Under the pieces are notes generated by a model, which was given only the letters and a program-made list of their open reading frames with translations, had not been told where the DNA came from and ran no database searches. From Patescibacteria group bacterium (GTDB taxonomy: Bacteria; Patescibacteriota; WWE3; UBA101185; UBA10185), in NCBI GenBank assembly GCA_018056275.1, contig JAGPFW010000008.1:1-22338 (forward strand): DNA of 22,338 nt. The letters run 5' to 3'. Below are positions 6,501 to 13,703 of the stretch, piece by piece. Each line of letters begins with the position of its first letter. Position 1 is the stretch's first letter. Both the position numbers and the translations under genes were made by a program.

Positions 6501-7189
6501 CCGATGTTGCTTCCACAATAGGCTATGTTCAAAATCTACCTGCAAATGGCTCATGGTTTTCTTTTAAAATACCAAGTAGCTCCGTCGTCTCGGAATTTAC
6601 ATCCATTACACCTGCGACTTTTTCAAATCTTAATCCAAATACTATTTATAAGATGAGCGTTTCCGATATGAACACCCTTTTAAGCTCTTCCAGTTATGCC
6701 TCTTTAAGAGCTAACTATTCTTCTGCTATTGCATCCAATGGTGTTGTAGTTATATATTTAACAGGCAATGAAGACCTAGTTTTTGAAAAAGATTTTATTA
6801 CAACAAACACAAATAGAAAGTTGTTGCTTGTAACTTCCGGTAATGTTAGATTCTCCCCATCCATTGGGCGTGTAAGTCCTGTTGGCACTACAGCAGATAC
6901 AAATATTTTTGTGGCATTAATTGCTGGAGGAAATATTGTTTTCCCAACAGGAGTACCTGAGACAGACTTAGAAGGGCAGGATACCACTATTGTAGTAAGA
7001 GGTAGCCTTTTGTCTGGGGGCACCATAGACTTTAGTAGAGATCGAGGTTTGTCAAATAATCACCCTTCGGAGGTAGTGTTTTTTGAACCTAGCTATTATA
7101 CTCAATTGCAGAGTCAGATTTTAGCAAATCCTTCTTTTGAAAAAATGTTTTTTAGTTTAGTATCTGTTTCATGGGGTTTGGAAAACTAA
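3560..7189 (+). CDS. Large anchored surface protein, probable pilus-associated adhesin
   Basis: 1209 residues from the ATG at 3560. The frame is open upstream to a TTG at 3431, but that start lies inside a hairpin and yields no better N-terminus, and a promoter sits just before 3560. About residues 9-33 form one hydrophobic segment (signal anchor). Residues 275-448 contain some 30 cysteines, a Pro/Glu hinge (PPPPPPEDPEDPP) and, at 351-375, the pattern C-x6-C-x5-CC-x4-C-x4-C typical of knottins. A further part (nt about 5596-5880) looks like an Ig-like beta domain with paired cysteines. The C-terminus (AGGNIVF, RGSLLSGG, SRDRG, EPSYY) is rich in Gly/Ser/Thr strands. The next gene is a PilX/GspK-like minor pilin 35 bases on, and pilins follow, so a tip adhesin or PilY1-like role is inferred from position and architecture. 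No PilY1 propeller motif was recognised. The hinge region is strikingly GC-rich (40 of 60 bases in 4561-4620). Confidence 0.65.
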   Translation: MKNNLPGFPLKFLLYFLGFFLTVFVLLSFSIKFFSFPVSVDYFRDLYSPHSEDLVMSGGSGDAGDLFGKMLNPEEDSKGLLDRYANSISLESRIPGYFLDFTSGAKYRIATYALEKGFYNEGGVSYTPDPDFFRTSRDPSEISNFPTITAKKMSIIFDDSIDSSRILSGSEIEMGLDYYAQNSDVKIIISINPEILTSADLSLVEKTFSGLIFQGIHYATYSHNAQGRTPEEFSLVPPEFYYSLRSSDSLVDISAQGLTSILMRFGIINYVNAYCGGVSICACDDREPPCSGGCWPNSEGVCVGTAPCFWDPFWHACVNWGATCGMSGSNCHWVNPPPPPPEDPEDPPAGCVAQGGVCSADGDCCSGLSCDDGRCLGDTDCTCSSCEPTYSCGWGGGNENCDGNCWMHNKPWTPDEWCGDVWVHACRLSAGDYCNCCDCCSYSSSPSCGTLQVRRSGQSSASSCVSGLVDIVASGVSDAERAFVQVVSDTAEKTYWLTNAGGGTWQITGVDLGSEVGYGVVSLKLFPNNCAGRNDSCAPIAINVVVKPSCPPSDYVYVNTFCGSTVSEAWFFWGDDYIVPPAAHVLRINYWDGVTPEWMSANDRWIWVDNNSCGYTFFGTWECKYTIDNFKIGSYGNWPLWNSGNKDAGLGWKIQTVDACGDYSTQCYVNKEPFECQNTPPTCSVPVVPNEVLSGQSVTVSTNISDTVDPLHVTWSANCVGISASGTFNPQTGDYGNVANISTIWTAPDLGSSLTSTTCTITATVRDAPATAPVPGEIGTCSKQVTLINPKISGVLKYGSCDASAPLLFHTGSVFPASPPNLPIITIARTSPTSITDSITINLTNSSYSTYRFSYHTNNAPYSFVLPKNRIITPVDTLLYPVCVSSNRGTFSTGVTPDVTGTTNLASDLTVDIGYKLRSSLDTGWFSSIGGSVYSGTGILWQLTSANTSGYSSIFSPNPIHLTNKFVLSNGGINVSTSATPDVASTIGYVQNLPANGSWFSFKIPSSSVVSEFTSITPATFSNLNPNTIYKMSVSDMNTLLSSSSYASLRANYSSAIASNGVVVIYLTGNEDLVFEKDFITTNTNRKLLLVTSGNVRFSPSIGRVSPVGTTADTNIFVALIAGGNIVFPTGVPETDLEGQDTTIVVRGSLLSGGTIDFSRDRGLSNNHPSEVVFFEPSYYTQLQSQILANPSFEKMFFSLVSVSWGLEN
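4382..4903 (+). other. Cysteine-rich region with knottin-like motif
   Basis: This part of the surface protein encodes about 30 cysteines in 174 residues. The codons at 4610-4684 give six cysteines with spacing 6, 5, 0, 4, 4, the inhibitor-cystine-knot arrangement. It is more GC-rich than the rest of the gene and is set off by a proline-rich hinge at about 4563-4605. Confidence 0.65.
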
Positions 7190-7224
7190 GTATGATGTTT
7201 GGCAAGAAAGGTGAACTTAATCAG

Positions 7225-8157
7225 ATGGAAAATCGTTTCTTCTCCCTTCAAAATAACCAACAGGGACAGGCACTTTTATTTGTCGTAGTTGCTTTGTCTG
7301 TAGCTTTAGCCGTTGGTTTGAGCACTGCCTTTAGGACTTTATCTTCCGTTTCAAGAGTTACCACAACAGATACATCTGTAAGGGTTTTAGCCGTAGCTGA
7401 AGGTGGCTTGGAACATTTTTTAAGCTATTCCTCTGCTGAACTATCGTCCGCCGTAAATACTTGTACTACTTTAGATTATTCGGTAGCAAATTCTTCATGT
7501 GTAGTAAACTTTCCCCCAGCTCCAACAGATAATGTTAATGCGCATGCCGTTGTTAAGGTTGAAAGATTTTATGGGGATCCGGAAGATGATTTTAGATATA
7601 CAACCTCGGTAAATTCAGGTGAATCCACAACAGTAAATCTGAATGGATATCAGGGTAATTTGTATGTTTGTTGGTTGGGCGCAAGTGATGTTTTTTATAA
7701 CTACTTTAATGGAGCTACTATTTCCAATTGGGAACTTGGGAGTGGTGTTTCTGGGCAAGGTGTTCTATGTCCAGGGAATTGCATATCAGGTTCAGCTAAT
7801 GCTATAGGAAGTGCTATTATAAATGTTTCAACTCCGCCTTCTGCCTGTCCCGCTGGATATCATGGTTACACATTTAACATTCCTTCGGGTAGCCCTGGTA
7901 CTTTGCAGAAAGGGATAACCTTTGTTCCTTTAAATAATGTAATTACAATCTCGGTGCAAAACAGTACTGGAACTGCCTTCACTCAGCAGATTGGATATAA
8001 GATAACTTCTAAGGGAGAACTACTTCAGGACGCTACGGTTACAACAACAAAGACAGTTTCGGTTGTAAGATCCCTCCCCTATTTGACTCCTAACATGCTT
8101 TTTGGTGTTTTTGGTTTGGGAGGAATTGAATCCAGTGGTGTTTACCAAACTCCATAG
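7225..8157 (+). CDS. PilX/GspK-like minor pilin
   Basis: 310 residues from the ATG at 7225. The frame also offers ATGs at 7171 (overlapping the previous gene), 7192 and 7195; 7225 is chosen because AAAGGTG lies upstream and it leaves a short 14-residue leader. NNQQGQALLFVVVALSVALAVGL is the hydrophobic start, beginning after Gly14. It has no Glu at +5, as is usual for PilX/GspK tip pilins. The family-type segment VLAVAEGGLEHFL follows about 40 residues later (compare AEAGLE in PilX proteins). The remainder is beta-rich with several Cys. Pilins of this kind sit at the fibre tip and initiate assembly; being next to the large surface protein suggests the two act together at the tip. Confidence 0.7.
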   Translation: MENRFFSLQNNQQGQALLFVVVALSVALAVGLSTAFRTLSSVSRVTTTDTSVRVLAVAEGGLEHFLSYSSAELSSAVNTCTTLDYSVANSSCVVNFPPAPTDNVNAHAVVKVERFYGDPEDDFRYTTSVNSGESTTVNLNGYQGNLYVCWLGASDVFYNYFNGATISNWELGSGVSGQGVLCPGNCISGSANAIGSAIINVSTPPSACPAGYHGYTFNIPSGSPGTLQKGITFVPLNNVITISVQNSTGTAFTQQIGYKITSKGELLQDATVTTTKTVSVVRSLPYLTPNMLFGVFGLGGIESSGVYQTP

Positions 8158-8204
8158 CTTTTGCTTGTTTTTCTGTCCCTGTGAGAGCGTGGGTTATTTG
8201 ACTG

Positions 8205-8233
8205 TTGACAGTCACACAATTTGATATCATACT
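8205..8233 (+). promoter_or_regulatory. Promoter of the first pilin gene
   Basis: TTGACA (8205-8210), 17 bases, CATACT (8228-8233). The -35 is embedded in an inverted repeat GACTG-TTGA-CAGTC (8200-8213) that could be an operator. Leader length to the ATG at 8300 is about 60 bases. Confidence 0.5.
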
Positions 8234-8299
8234 TGGTTAATATGACTCCTGCCTATTCTTATACAATGGAATGGAACAGCTTGAAAGGAGGTGTAAAAC

Positions 8300-8920
8300 A
8301 TGAGCAAAAGAAATTATAGAGAGAGAGGTTTTACGCTTATCGAGTTGTTAATCGTTATCGTTATTATTGGTATTTTGTCTGGAGTGCTTATTGCGGTTAT
8401 TAACCCTGTAAGGCAACAAAACCGATCTAGAAATGCTACTATCAAAGCTTCAATGAACAAGGTGGCATTTGGTGTTCAAACTGCAAGAGCAGGTCTTGGA
8501 AGGTTGCCTACACATGTGGATCTACCTTTGGAATTGGAGAATGTCACTTTAAGGAATTCCTCTGCTTCTGGTACCCCTAATACAAGTTGCGTTGCAAGTA
8601 ATGTTACCGGTATAGATTGTTTACTTTCTGTTTCTGGTACTGTTCTGCCTGCGACCTGTGGGACTGATTACTATAGCGGTACTGGAGCAAATCAATGTTA
8701 TATGTATTTGGTAACCCCAGCTGATGGTATTCAGGGAAGCCACTTCCGTTTAATCTCAAAGCGATTTAAATTAAATCCTGGAGATTCCACTGAGGTTGAT
8801 AAGGTGTATGTGATGGATTCAAGTAAAGGTTTTTATGAATGTCCCGCTACAGCCGCTGTGGCAGTCTTCACCACAAGTATAGAAGCGATCACAGGTTGTA
8901 CTGTTGTGTCGGATAATTAG
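8300..8920 (+). CDS. Type IV pilin (paralogue 1)
   Basis: 206 residues with a class III signal: a 10-residue basic leader ending in Gly10, then FTLIELLIVIVIIGILSG with Glu15 at mature position +5. Prepilin peptidase would cut between Gly10 and Phe11. The N-terminal helix shares LIELLIVIVxIGILSGxLxxVIxP with the pilins at 9715 and 14737, so these three are recent paralogues. The C-terminal globular part has eight Cys, likely disulfides. Start chosen from AAAGGAGGTG eight bases upstream. It has its own TTGACA promoter and a GC-rich hairpin after the stop, consistent with high expression as a structural subunit. Confidence 0.88.
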   Translation: MSKRNYRERGFTLIELLIVIVIIGILSGVLIAVINPVRQQNRSRNATIKASMNKVAFGVQTARAGLGRLPTHVDLPLELENVTLRNSSASGTPNTSCVASNVTGIDCLLSVSGTVLPATCGTDYYSGTGANQCYMYLVTPADGIQGSHFRLISKRFKLNPGDSTEVDKVYVMDSSKGFYECPATAAVAVFTTSIEAITGCTVVSDN

Positions 8921-8932
8921 TGAGCGATGTTT

Positions 8933-8973
8933 AAGACGAACTCCCCGCTTGTTTTGGAGCGGGGTGGCGTCTT
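8933..8973 (+). terminator. GC-rich hairpin after pilin 1
   Basis: AAGACG (8933-8938) pairs with CGTCTT (8968-8973) and, inside it, CCCCGCT (8943-8949) with AGCGGGG (8958-8964). No T-run follows, so termination may be partial; it may instead protect the pilin mRNA 3' end while allowing some read-through into the pilin at 8987. Confidence 0.5.
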
Positions 8974-8986
8974 GGGCTAGCAAAAA

Positions 8987-9595
8987 ATGTCTTTAAGAAA
9001 AGTTTTTTTAAGAAAAAGAGTTTCAATAGTGTCTTCTGATCACGAAAGTCCTAGAGGTTTCACTATGGTTGAACTTTTAGTAGTGATCTCTATTATTGGA
9101 ATTCTCTCTGGTCTTTTATTTGCAGTAATTAGACCTGGTAATATGCGTGCAAACGCTAGAGATGCCCAACGCCTTTCAGATTTGCGTGTAATTCAAGGTG
9201 CGTTGGAATTGTATTTTGCGGATCACAGGCAGTATCCTTGTTCTAGTTCTGTTTGTGCAAGCTCCAACTGGATTCGTATAGATGGATCTTCAGATAGGTT
9301 ATCTCAAGCACTGACCTCGGGTGGATACTTGTCTGAGATGCGTGTAGATCCTACAAATAATGGTACTCAAAGTTCCCCTTGCTACGCAAACTCCCCCAAT
9401 GCTTACAGATATAACTATTATAGTAGGGGTTCTTCCTATTACATAACTGCTATTTTGGAGGATGCAAACAACAACAGTGGAAGTGTTTGCGGAGCCACTA
9501 TTCCTGTACCAACAGGTGCCTTTACTGGATCATGTAATTTTGCTAATTCTGCCAATTCTTGGTACAACAACTGTACCGTTGTTAGAAATCCGTAA
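8987..9595 (+). CDS. Type IV pilin / GspG-like minor pilin
   Basis: 202 residues. The leader ends at Gly24, then FTMVELLVVISIIGILSG with Glu29 at +5. After the helix RDAQRLSDLRVIQGALELYFADHRQYP is the alpha-1C region typical of GspG/PilA-like proteins (rows of residues leading to a YP turn). Six Cys are present in the globular part. The leader is longer than usual and no Shine-Dalgarno precedes the ATG at 8987; a GTG at about 9032 would give a shorter leader and is an alternative. It probably depends on read-through past the hairpin at 8933-8973, which would make it a less abundant subunit than its neighbours. Confidence 0.83.
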   Translation: MSLRKVFLRKRVSIVSSDHESPRGFTMVELLVVISIIGILSGLLFAVIRPGNMRANARDAQRLSDLRVIQGALELYFADHRQYPCSSSVCASSNWIRIDGSSDRLSQALTSGGYLSEMRVDPTNNGTQSSPCYANSPNAYRYNYYSRGSSYYITAILEDANNNSGSVCGATIPVPTGAFTGSCNFANSANSWYNNCTVVRNP

Positions 9596-9624
9596 CAAAA
9601 TTGACCCCAGGTTTGTCTAATTGC

Positions 9625-9653
9625 TTGACTCTATAATTTATGCGTTTCATAAT
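9625..9653 (+). promoter_or_regulatory. Promoter of pilin 3
   Basis: TTGACT (9625-9630), 17 bases, CATAAT (9648-9653); leader of about 55 bases ending in a long G-run ribosome-binding site (GAGGGGGGGTG) before the ATG at 9715. Confidence 0.6.
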
Positions 9654-9714
9654 ATTTTTGTGCTAAATATTTTCTATCTATTTTTAGGAAATCGAGGGGG
9701 GGTGCCTTTTTCAA

Positions 9715-10194
9715 ATGTTAAAAACTAAAAACAAAGGTTTTACCCTAATAGAGCTCTTAATAGTTATTGTTCTTATAGGTATTTTATCTGGCATCTTATT
9801 AGCAGTTATTCAGCCAGGAGCTCAGAGAGCTAGGGCGAATGAGGCCGTAATGAATGAGAACCTCAATAAGTTGGTAATGGCGGTTCAGGCTTGTATAAAT
9901 GCGCGGGCTAATATAACTCCTTGCGCGGCTAACTCTGCAGCTAATGGGTCTTTAGATGCTACTTTTACCAACTTAGGTGCAAATAACCCAGCAGGTCAAC
10001 CCACTTCTGGTACTGTTTATAGAGTATACAGGGGTACCGGTGTCATAGTGGTTGAGGCTGCTTTGGGAGGTACTTATTCACAGATTTATCCTACTGCCGG
10101 TAACTCTACCACTCTTTGTGAGATTCGTAATGTCATAAACACTACCACTGGTGTAAATACAAGAACTTTGGGGAGTAAATGTTCCATTGATTAG
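9715..10194 (+). CDS. Type IV pilin, candidate major subunit
   Basis: 159 residues, the shortest pilin here: an 8-residue leader ending in Gly8, then FTLIELLIVIVLIGILSG with Glu13 at +5. The mature protein has a compact Ala/Asn/Thr-rich globular domain with four Cys. It is a paralogue of the pilins at 8300 and 14737 through the N-terminal helix. It is the only pilin in the window with both a clear own promoter (9625-9653) and an intrinsic terminator (10231-10264), so it forms a single-gene unit. Major pilins commonly have this arrangement, and that is the ground for proposing it as the main fibre subunit. Confidence 0.88.
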   Translation: MLKTKNKGFTLIELLIVIVLIGILSGILLAVIQPGAQRARANEAVMNENLNKLVMAVQACINARANITPCAANSAANGSLDATFTNLGANNPAGQPTSGTVYRVYRGTGVIVVEAALGGTYSQIYPTAGNSTTLCEIRNVINTTTGVNTRTLGSKCSID

Positions 10195-10230
10195 ATTAAC
10201 TGATTAAGAGCGGATAACCATTCTTAAGGA

Positions 10231-10264
10231 ATACTGGGGTTACAATGTAACCCCTGTATCTTTT
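10231..10264 (+). terminator. Intrinsic terminator after pilin 3
   Basis: GGGGTTAC (10236-10243), loop AAT, GTAACCCC (10247-10254), extended by ATAC/GTAT on the outside across one T-T mismatch, then CTTTT. This is the most typical rho-independent terminator in the window. Confidence 0.8.
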
Positions 10265-10295
10265 GGGATTAAAATTGTGTTAATATTTCTGTATC

Positions 10296-10880
10296 ATGTA
10301 TAAGAAACTGCCCATGGTCAACAAAATCCCTACTCGTATAACGCCTTTTCCTTTATTTAAACAAGAGGGATTCACATTGGCAGAGTTGTTATTGGTTGTT
10401 TCCATAATTGCAATTATGTCTGCAGCATCGATCCCAGGTTTTAGGGGGTATATACGAAATCAGAATTTAAAGCAATCCGTGGAACAAGTTAAGAGTGATT
10501 TAAGATCTGTCCAGACAAAGGCTATGGCAGGTTCAGGAGCTGATTCTAACCCTGATTTGTCTTATTGGGGTGTAACATTTTTTGCAGGTTCGCCAACATA
10601 TAACAGTTTTACTGCGACTTCCTCTTTTTCTACAGCACAACAAGGGGTCTCCGAAAGTCTTATTGGTGATACAGTTTTGAGAAACAATAGTACAATATTG
10701 TTCGGTGTCCCTTCTGGGGATGCCTTTACCTTGGGAGGAGTGCCTTGTGATTCTACAGGGTCCAATTGTATTGTTCTAATCGGCCCTGTGGAAGCAACTG
10801 GAAATAACTGCTACAGCATAAGAATAAATACGGTAGGTGCGATTTTTAAGTATGAAAATGTTTCCTGTAGCGTGATATGA
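10296..10880 (+). CDS. GspH/FimT-like minor pilin
   Basis: 194 residues. Leader to Gly25, then FTLAELLLVVSIIAIMSAASIPGF with Glu30 at +5. The following NQNLKQSVEQVKSDLRSVQTKAM is the FimT/GspH helix pattern, and the C-terminal region ends in strands of the type IRINTVGAI seen in that family. The ATG at 10307-10318 region (Met7) is an alternative, shorter start. Minor pilins of this type take part in priming fibre assembly. It is the first of a run of three minor-pilin genes. Confidence 0.8.
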   Translation: MYKKLPMVNKIPTRITPFPLFKQEGFTLAELLLVVSIIAIMSAASIPGFRGYIRNQNLKQSVEQVKSDLRSVQTKAMAGSGADSNPDLSYWGVTFFAGSPTYNSFTATSSFSTAQQGVSESLIGDTVLRNNSTILFGVPSGDAFTLGGVPCDSTGSNCIVLIGPVEATGNNCYSIRINTVGAIFKYENVSCSVI

Positions 10881-10912
10881 TGAGTCCTGGAGTATCTCTG
10901 TATTAATGTGCA

Positions 10913-11473
10913 ATGTGCGCCATGAAATCTATGCCTAAAAATAAAGATCAGAAGTTTTGCATATATTGCCATCCCTCTTCTGGTATGGGTCTTGTAGAAG
11001 TCCTTTTAGCCTTTGGAGTTTCCATAATTATTATTACCGCCCTTGTCTCCCTTTCCACATTCGTACTTAGAACTGCAAACACTAGTTCCCGAATGATGCA
11101 GGGTACGAGATTAGTTAACAAAGAAGTTGAAACTATTCGGGTGGTAAGAGACATTTTTGTAAACGATCCAAATTTGTCCTGGGAGGATTTTTACAATTTG
11201 GTGCAGGGATGTGTTGCAGTGGATGCCAGTGGAAATTCCTGTCCCTCGGCCACTTCCTGTTATGTTGACTTAAATTATTCCAACTACATAAGAAACGGAT
11301 CTTTTTCTGTTCCGAACGAGAATATGACAGTGTGTTTTGGTGCTCGTCTTGTAGGCCCCGCTGCAAGCCCCGACAGTGACAAAATTGACATTATTGCGGT
11401 TGCAACATGGACTATTGGGGGGCAAAAAAAATACGCTCATAATTATACAAGGTTAACAAATTGGAATAATTAG
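10913..11473 (+). CDS. PilV-like minor pilin
   Basis: 186 residues. Unusual leader with two Cys, ending at Gly24, then MGLVEVLLAFGVSIIIITAL with Glu29 at +5. GLVEVLLA plus the long helix ending NKEVETIRVVRD are PilV/GspI-like traits. There are further ATGs at 10922 and 10931, and no Shine-Dalgarno sequence; TATTAA stands six bases before the ATG at 10913, but this -10 is weak. It lies 32 bases after the GspH-like gene and 7 bases before the PilW-like gene, so co-transcription is likely. Confidence 0.78.
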   Translation: MCAMKSMPKNKDQKFCIYCHPSSGMGLVEVLLAFGVSIIIITALVSLSTFVLRTANTSSRMMQGTRLVNKEVETIRVVRDIFVNDPNLSWEDFYNLVQGCVAVDASGNSCPSATSCYVDLNYSNYIRNGSFSVPNENMTVCFGARLVGPAASPDSDKIDIIAVATWTIGGQKKYAHNYTRLTNWNN

Positions 11474-11480
11474 TAATAAT

Positions 11481-12002
11481 ATGAGATTTTCTTTGTCAAA
11501 CAAAAATAAAGATGTACAGGGATTTACTTTGATTGAACTTTTGTTGTCTATTTCTCTGTTGGCTATAAGTGTTGGAATCTCTAGCGATATAATAGTTACA
11601 TTAGTAAGAACTTATAGTAAGGCTCAGATCTTTAACGATACCGAAATCTCTGCCAACTTTGTGTTTCAAAAGCTGCAGAACGATATAAAAAGTGCTGTTA
11701 GTGCCTCGGTAGATCCTTCGGGCAGACAGTTGTCTCTTACCTTAAAAAATGGTAGCACCATTGTATATGAGGCACAATTTAATAATCCCCCACAATTAGT
11801 TAGAAACAGTATTCCATTGCTTGATACGTCTTCTGTAGTCGGTGGAGTTCGCTTGTCATGCACAGGGAACTGTTTTGAGATTGTTAATGCCACGCCTGTG
11901 ACTGTGCAAATAAATCTTACTTTTTCCCAAGCCTCTGGTGCCGGTATATTTAATACTTCCGTTACTTTGAAAGATGCCTTTGTTGTGCGAGGTGCCTATT
12001 GA
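11481..12002 (+). CDS. PilW/GspJ-like minor pilin
   Basis: 173 residues. Leader to Gly14, then FTLIELLLSISLLAISVGI with Glu19 at +5. ANFVFQKLQNDIKSA and the strand-rich part with GSTIVYEAQFNNPPQLVRN are characteristic of PilW/GspJ-type minor pilins. Two Cys lie seven or fewer residues apart (SCTGNC). It completes a GspH, GspI, GspJ-like trio that with the PilX-like protein would form the tip-initiating complex. The 100 bases after it hold the pilM promoter and no obvious terminator. Confidence 0.78.
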   Translation: MRFSLSNKNKDVQGFTLIELLLSISLLAISVGISSDIIVTLVRTYSKAQIFNDTEISANFVFQKLQNDIKSAVSASVDPSGRQLSLTLKNGSTIVYEAQFNNPPQLVRNSIPLLDTSSVVGGVRLSCTGNCFEIVNATPVTVQINLTFSQASGAGIFNTSVTLKDAFVVRGAY

Positions 12003-12067
12003 CCTCGGATTCAGGTTTACTAATTATATTTCTATTATGCTTGTATACTTGAAAACCTAATTTGCAG

Positions 12068-12096
12068 TTGCCAAAATCCCGTTTTACTCTTATTAT
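12068..12096 (+). promoter_or_regulatory. pilMNO promoter, leaderless layout
   Basis: TTGCCA (12068-12073), 17-base spacer, TATTAT (12091-12096), then six bases to the ATG at 12103. There is no room for a ribosome-binding site in the predicted transcript. This is the clearest example of the pattern in the window. Confidence 0.6.
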
Positions 12097-12102
12097 TAAT
12101 AT

Positions 12103-13137
12103 ATGTCTGCCCTAGGATTACATTTGAAATTAAATGGTGTTTCTGCGGTAGAGATAGATGCCAAGAGAAACTCTCTTCAGCTCGTAAATAGTGATTATCG
12201 CGACTTTTCCGATACTCAATTAGACATATCAGATTCTAATTCCATATCTTTATATGTAGATAAAATGAAGGAGTTTTTTTTTGACAACAAGTTTAAAACT
12301 AACCAGGTAATTTGTAGTCTTCCTCAACCCGAAGTTTTTGTTAGAACCATAAAGGTACCACCGATGAACAAAAAGGATTTAGATAATTTTATTAAATATG
12401 AGTCGGGACAATATATTCCTCTGCCTTTGGAAGAAGTTACTGTAGGTTACGAACAAATGCCCCCAGATGTTACAGATAAAAATAAATTGAGTATTTTACT
12501 GGTAGCGGCAAAAAAATCTGTAGTTGCAAAATATATACAAATTGTTAAACAAGTTGGTTTGACTCCCGTTGCAATGGAACCTGAATCTCTAGCAATGACA
12601 AGAGCTTTGGGATTTGACCGTGGGGAGGGGTTTGCGGAGCTTATTGTGGATATTGGAAAAAAAGAGACACTTATTATATTGGCATATAAGTCATTTGTTG
12701 TACTGACAAGGACACTTCCGTTGGGAGATGCCCTTTTAACCAAAACTTTGGAGCAAACATTTAATCTAGATTCAGAATTAGCAGAACAATACAAAAGCAC
12801 CTATGGTATGGATGAGACAAAAGCCGAAGGAAAGGTATATGTTGCTCTAAAGCCTGTTTTTGACAAGATAATAGAGGAAATAAAAAAGTCTAGTGTTTTT
12901 TTCTCTACGCATAACCCTAATGTACGAATAGATAAAATTATTGTTTCTGGCGAAGCCGCCTTAATGCCGGGTCTCTTGATTTATATGGTAAATAATTTTA
13001 ATGTAGAAGTGGAGTTAGCAAATCCATGGACGAGATTTTCTATGGGGACTGAAACTCCAAAGGAAAGACTAGTCTTGCAAAAAGGTCCTTTATATACAGT
13101 TGCTGTTGGTTTGGCCCTTAGGGGAATAAAAAAATGA
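12103..13137 (+). CDS. pilM: PilM, actin-like type IV pilus assembly ATPase-fold protein
   Basis: 344 residues, the usual PilM length. FtsA/actin-like features: VICSLPQPEVFVRTIKVPPM and LDNFIKYESGQYIPLPLEEV are the family's SHS2-like and early domain sequences, AELIVDIGKKETLIIL (around residue 180) is the phosphate-2 motif, and DKIIVSGEAALMPGL (around 275-290) is the adenosine motif. PilM is cytoplasmic, binds ATP and recruits the N-terminal tail of PilN, linking the motor to the envelope complex. The stop overlaps the pilN start (ATGA), so the two are translationally coupled. Its promoter predicts a leaderless mRNA. Confidence 0.92.
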   Translation: MSALGLHLKLNGVSAVEIDAKRNSLQLVNSDYRDFSDTQLDISDSNSISLYVDKMKEFFFDNKFKTNQVICSLPQPEVFVRTIKVPPMNKKDLDNFIKYESGQYIPLPLEEVTVGYEQMPPDVTDKNKLSILLVAAKKSVVAKYIQIVKQVGLTPVAMEPESLAMTRALGFDRGEGFAELIVDIGKKETLIILAYKSFVVLTRTLPLGDALLTKTLEQTFNLDSELAEQYKSTYGMDETKAEGKVYVALKPVFDKIIEEIKKSSVFFSTHNPNVRIDKIIVSGEAALMPGLLIYMVNNFNVEVELANPWTRFSMGTETPKERLVLQKGPLYTVAVGLALRGIKK

Positions 13138-13700
13138 GTAGTTATGACATAAACCTTTTGACAAGGGAAGAGAAACAAGAGCAGGTTAAAACCAAGCTTG
13201 TTAAAATGAGCTCAGTTCTTTCGGTTTTTTTGTTAATTTTGGTTGGGTGTCTTAGTTTCTATTATTTTTCCAAAGCTCAGAATCTTAAAAAATCCATAAA
13301 AGAAGAAGACGTTAAAATCACTTCCATGCGCAACTCCATTCAAGAAATGGCTGATGTGGAAGTAAGCGCAAGAAATTTATTTCAAAGGTATACTGCTGTA
13401 AAAGGAATATTTGCAGAACGAATCTATTACTCGTTTCTACTAGAGCATTTTAATTCAAATATACCAATTGGTGTGACAGTTAATTCGTTTAATTTTAGGG
13501 GCCAATCGGAAATAGATATATCTGGGGATGCAGAAAACTATTTGCTTGTGTCTCAATTTTTAAGAAACCTGAATGAGGTTGCTGACCCCCAAGTTTTTAC
13601 TTCCGCAGATCTAACTAGTGTTACGCTTAATGCTTCGGATAGGTCGGTAAAGTATGCCATAGTAGTAAGTTTTGATGTGGAATCTTTGAAGGGAAGATAA
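13134..13700 (+). CDS. pilN: PilN, inner-membrane type IV pilus assembly protein
   Basis: 188 residues. A short cytoplasmic tail with YDINLLTREEK at residues 3-13 contains the INLL motif that binds PilM. One transmembrane helix follows (about 26-46), then a coiled-coil-like stretch (50-85) and a ferredoxin-like C-terminal domain (FNSNIPIGVTVNSFNFRG onwards). It forms a heterodimer with PilO in the membrane. It overlaps pilM by four bases and lies three bases before pilO. Confidence 0.9.
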   Translation: MSSYDINLLTREEKQEQVKTKLVKMSSVLSVFLLILVGCLSFYYFSKAQNLKKSIKEEDVKITSMRNSIQEMADVEVSARNLFQRYTAVKGIFAERIYYSFLLEHFNSNIPIGVTVNSFNFRGQSEIDISGDAENYLLVSQFLRNLNEVADPQVFTSADLTSVTLNASDRSVKYAIVVSFDVESLKGR

Positions 13701-13703
13701 AAC

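Noticed and set aside
7171..7224. Earlier starts for the PilX-like gene
   Set aside because: They overlap or abut the previous gene and give an unusually long leader; 7225 has an AAAGGTG upstream. The choice remains uncertain.
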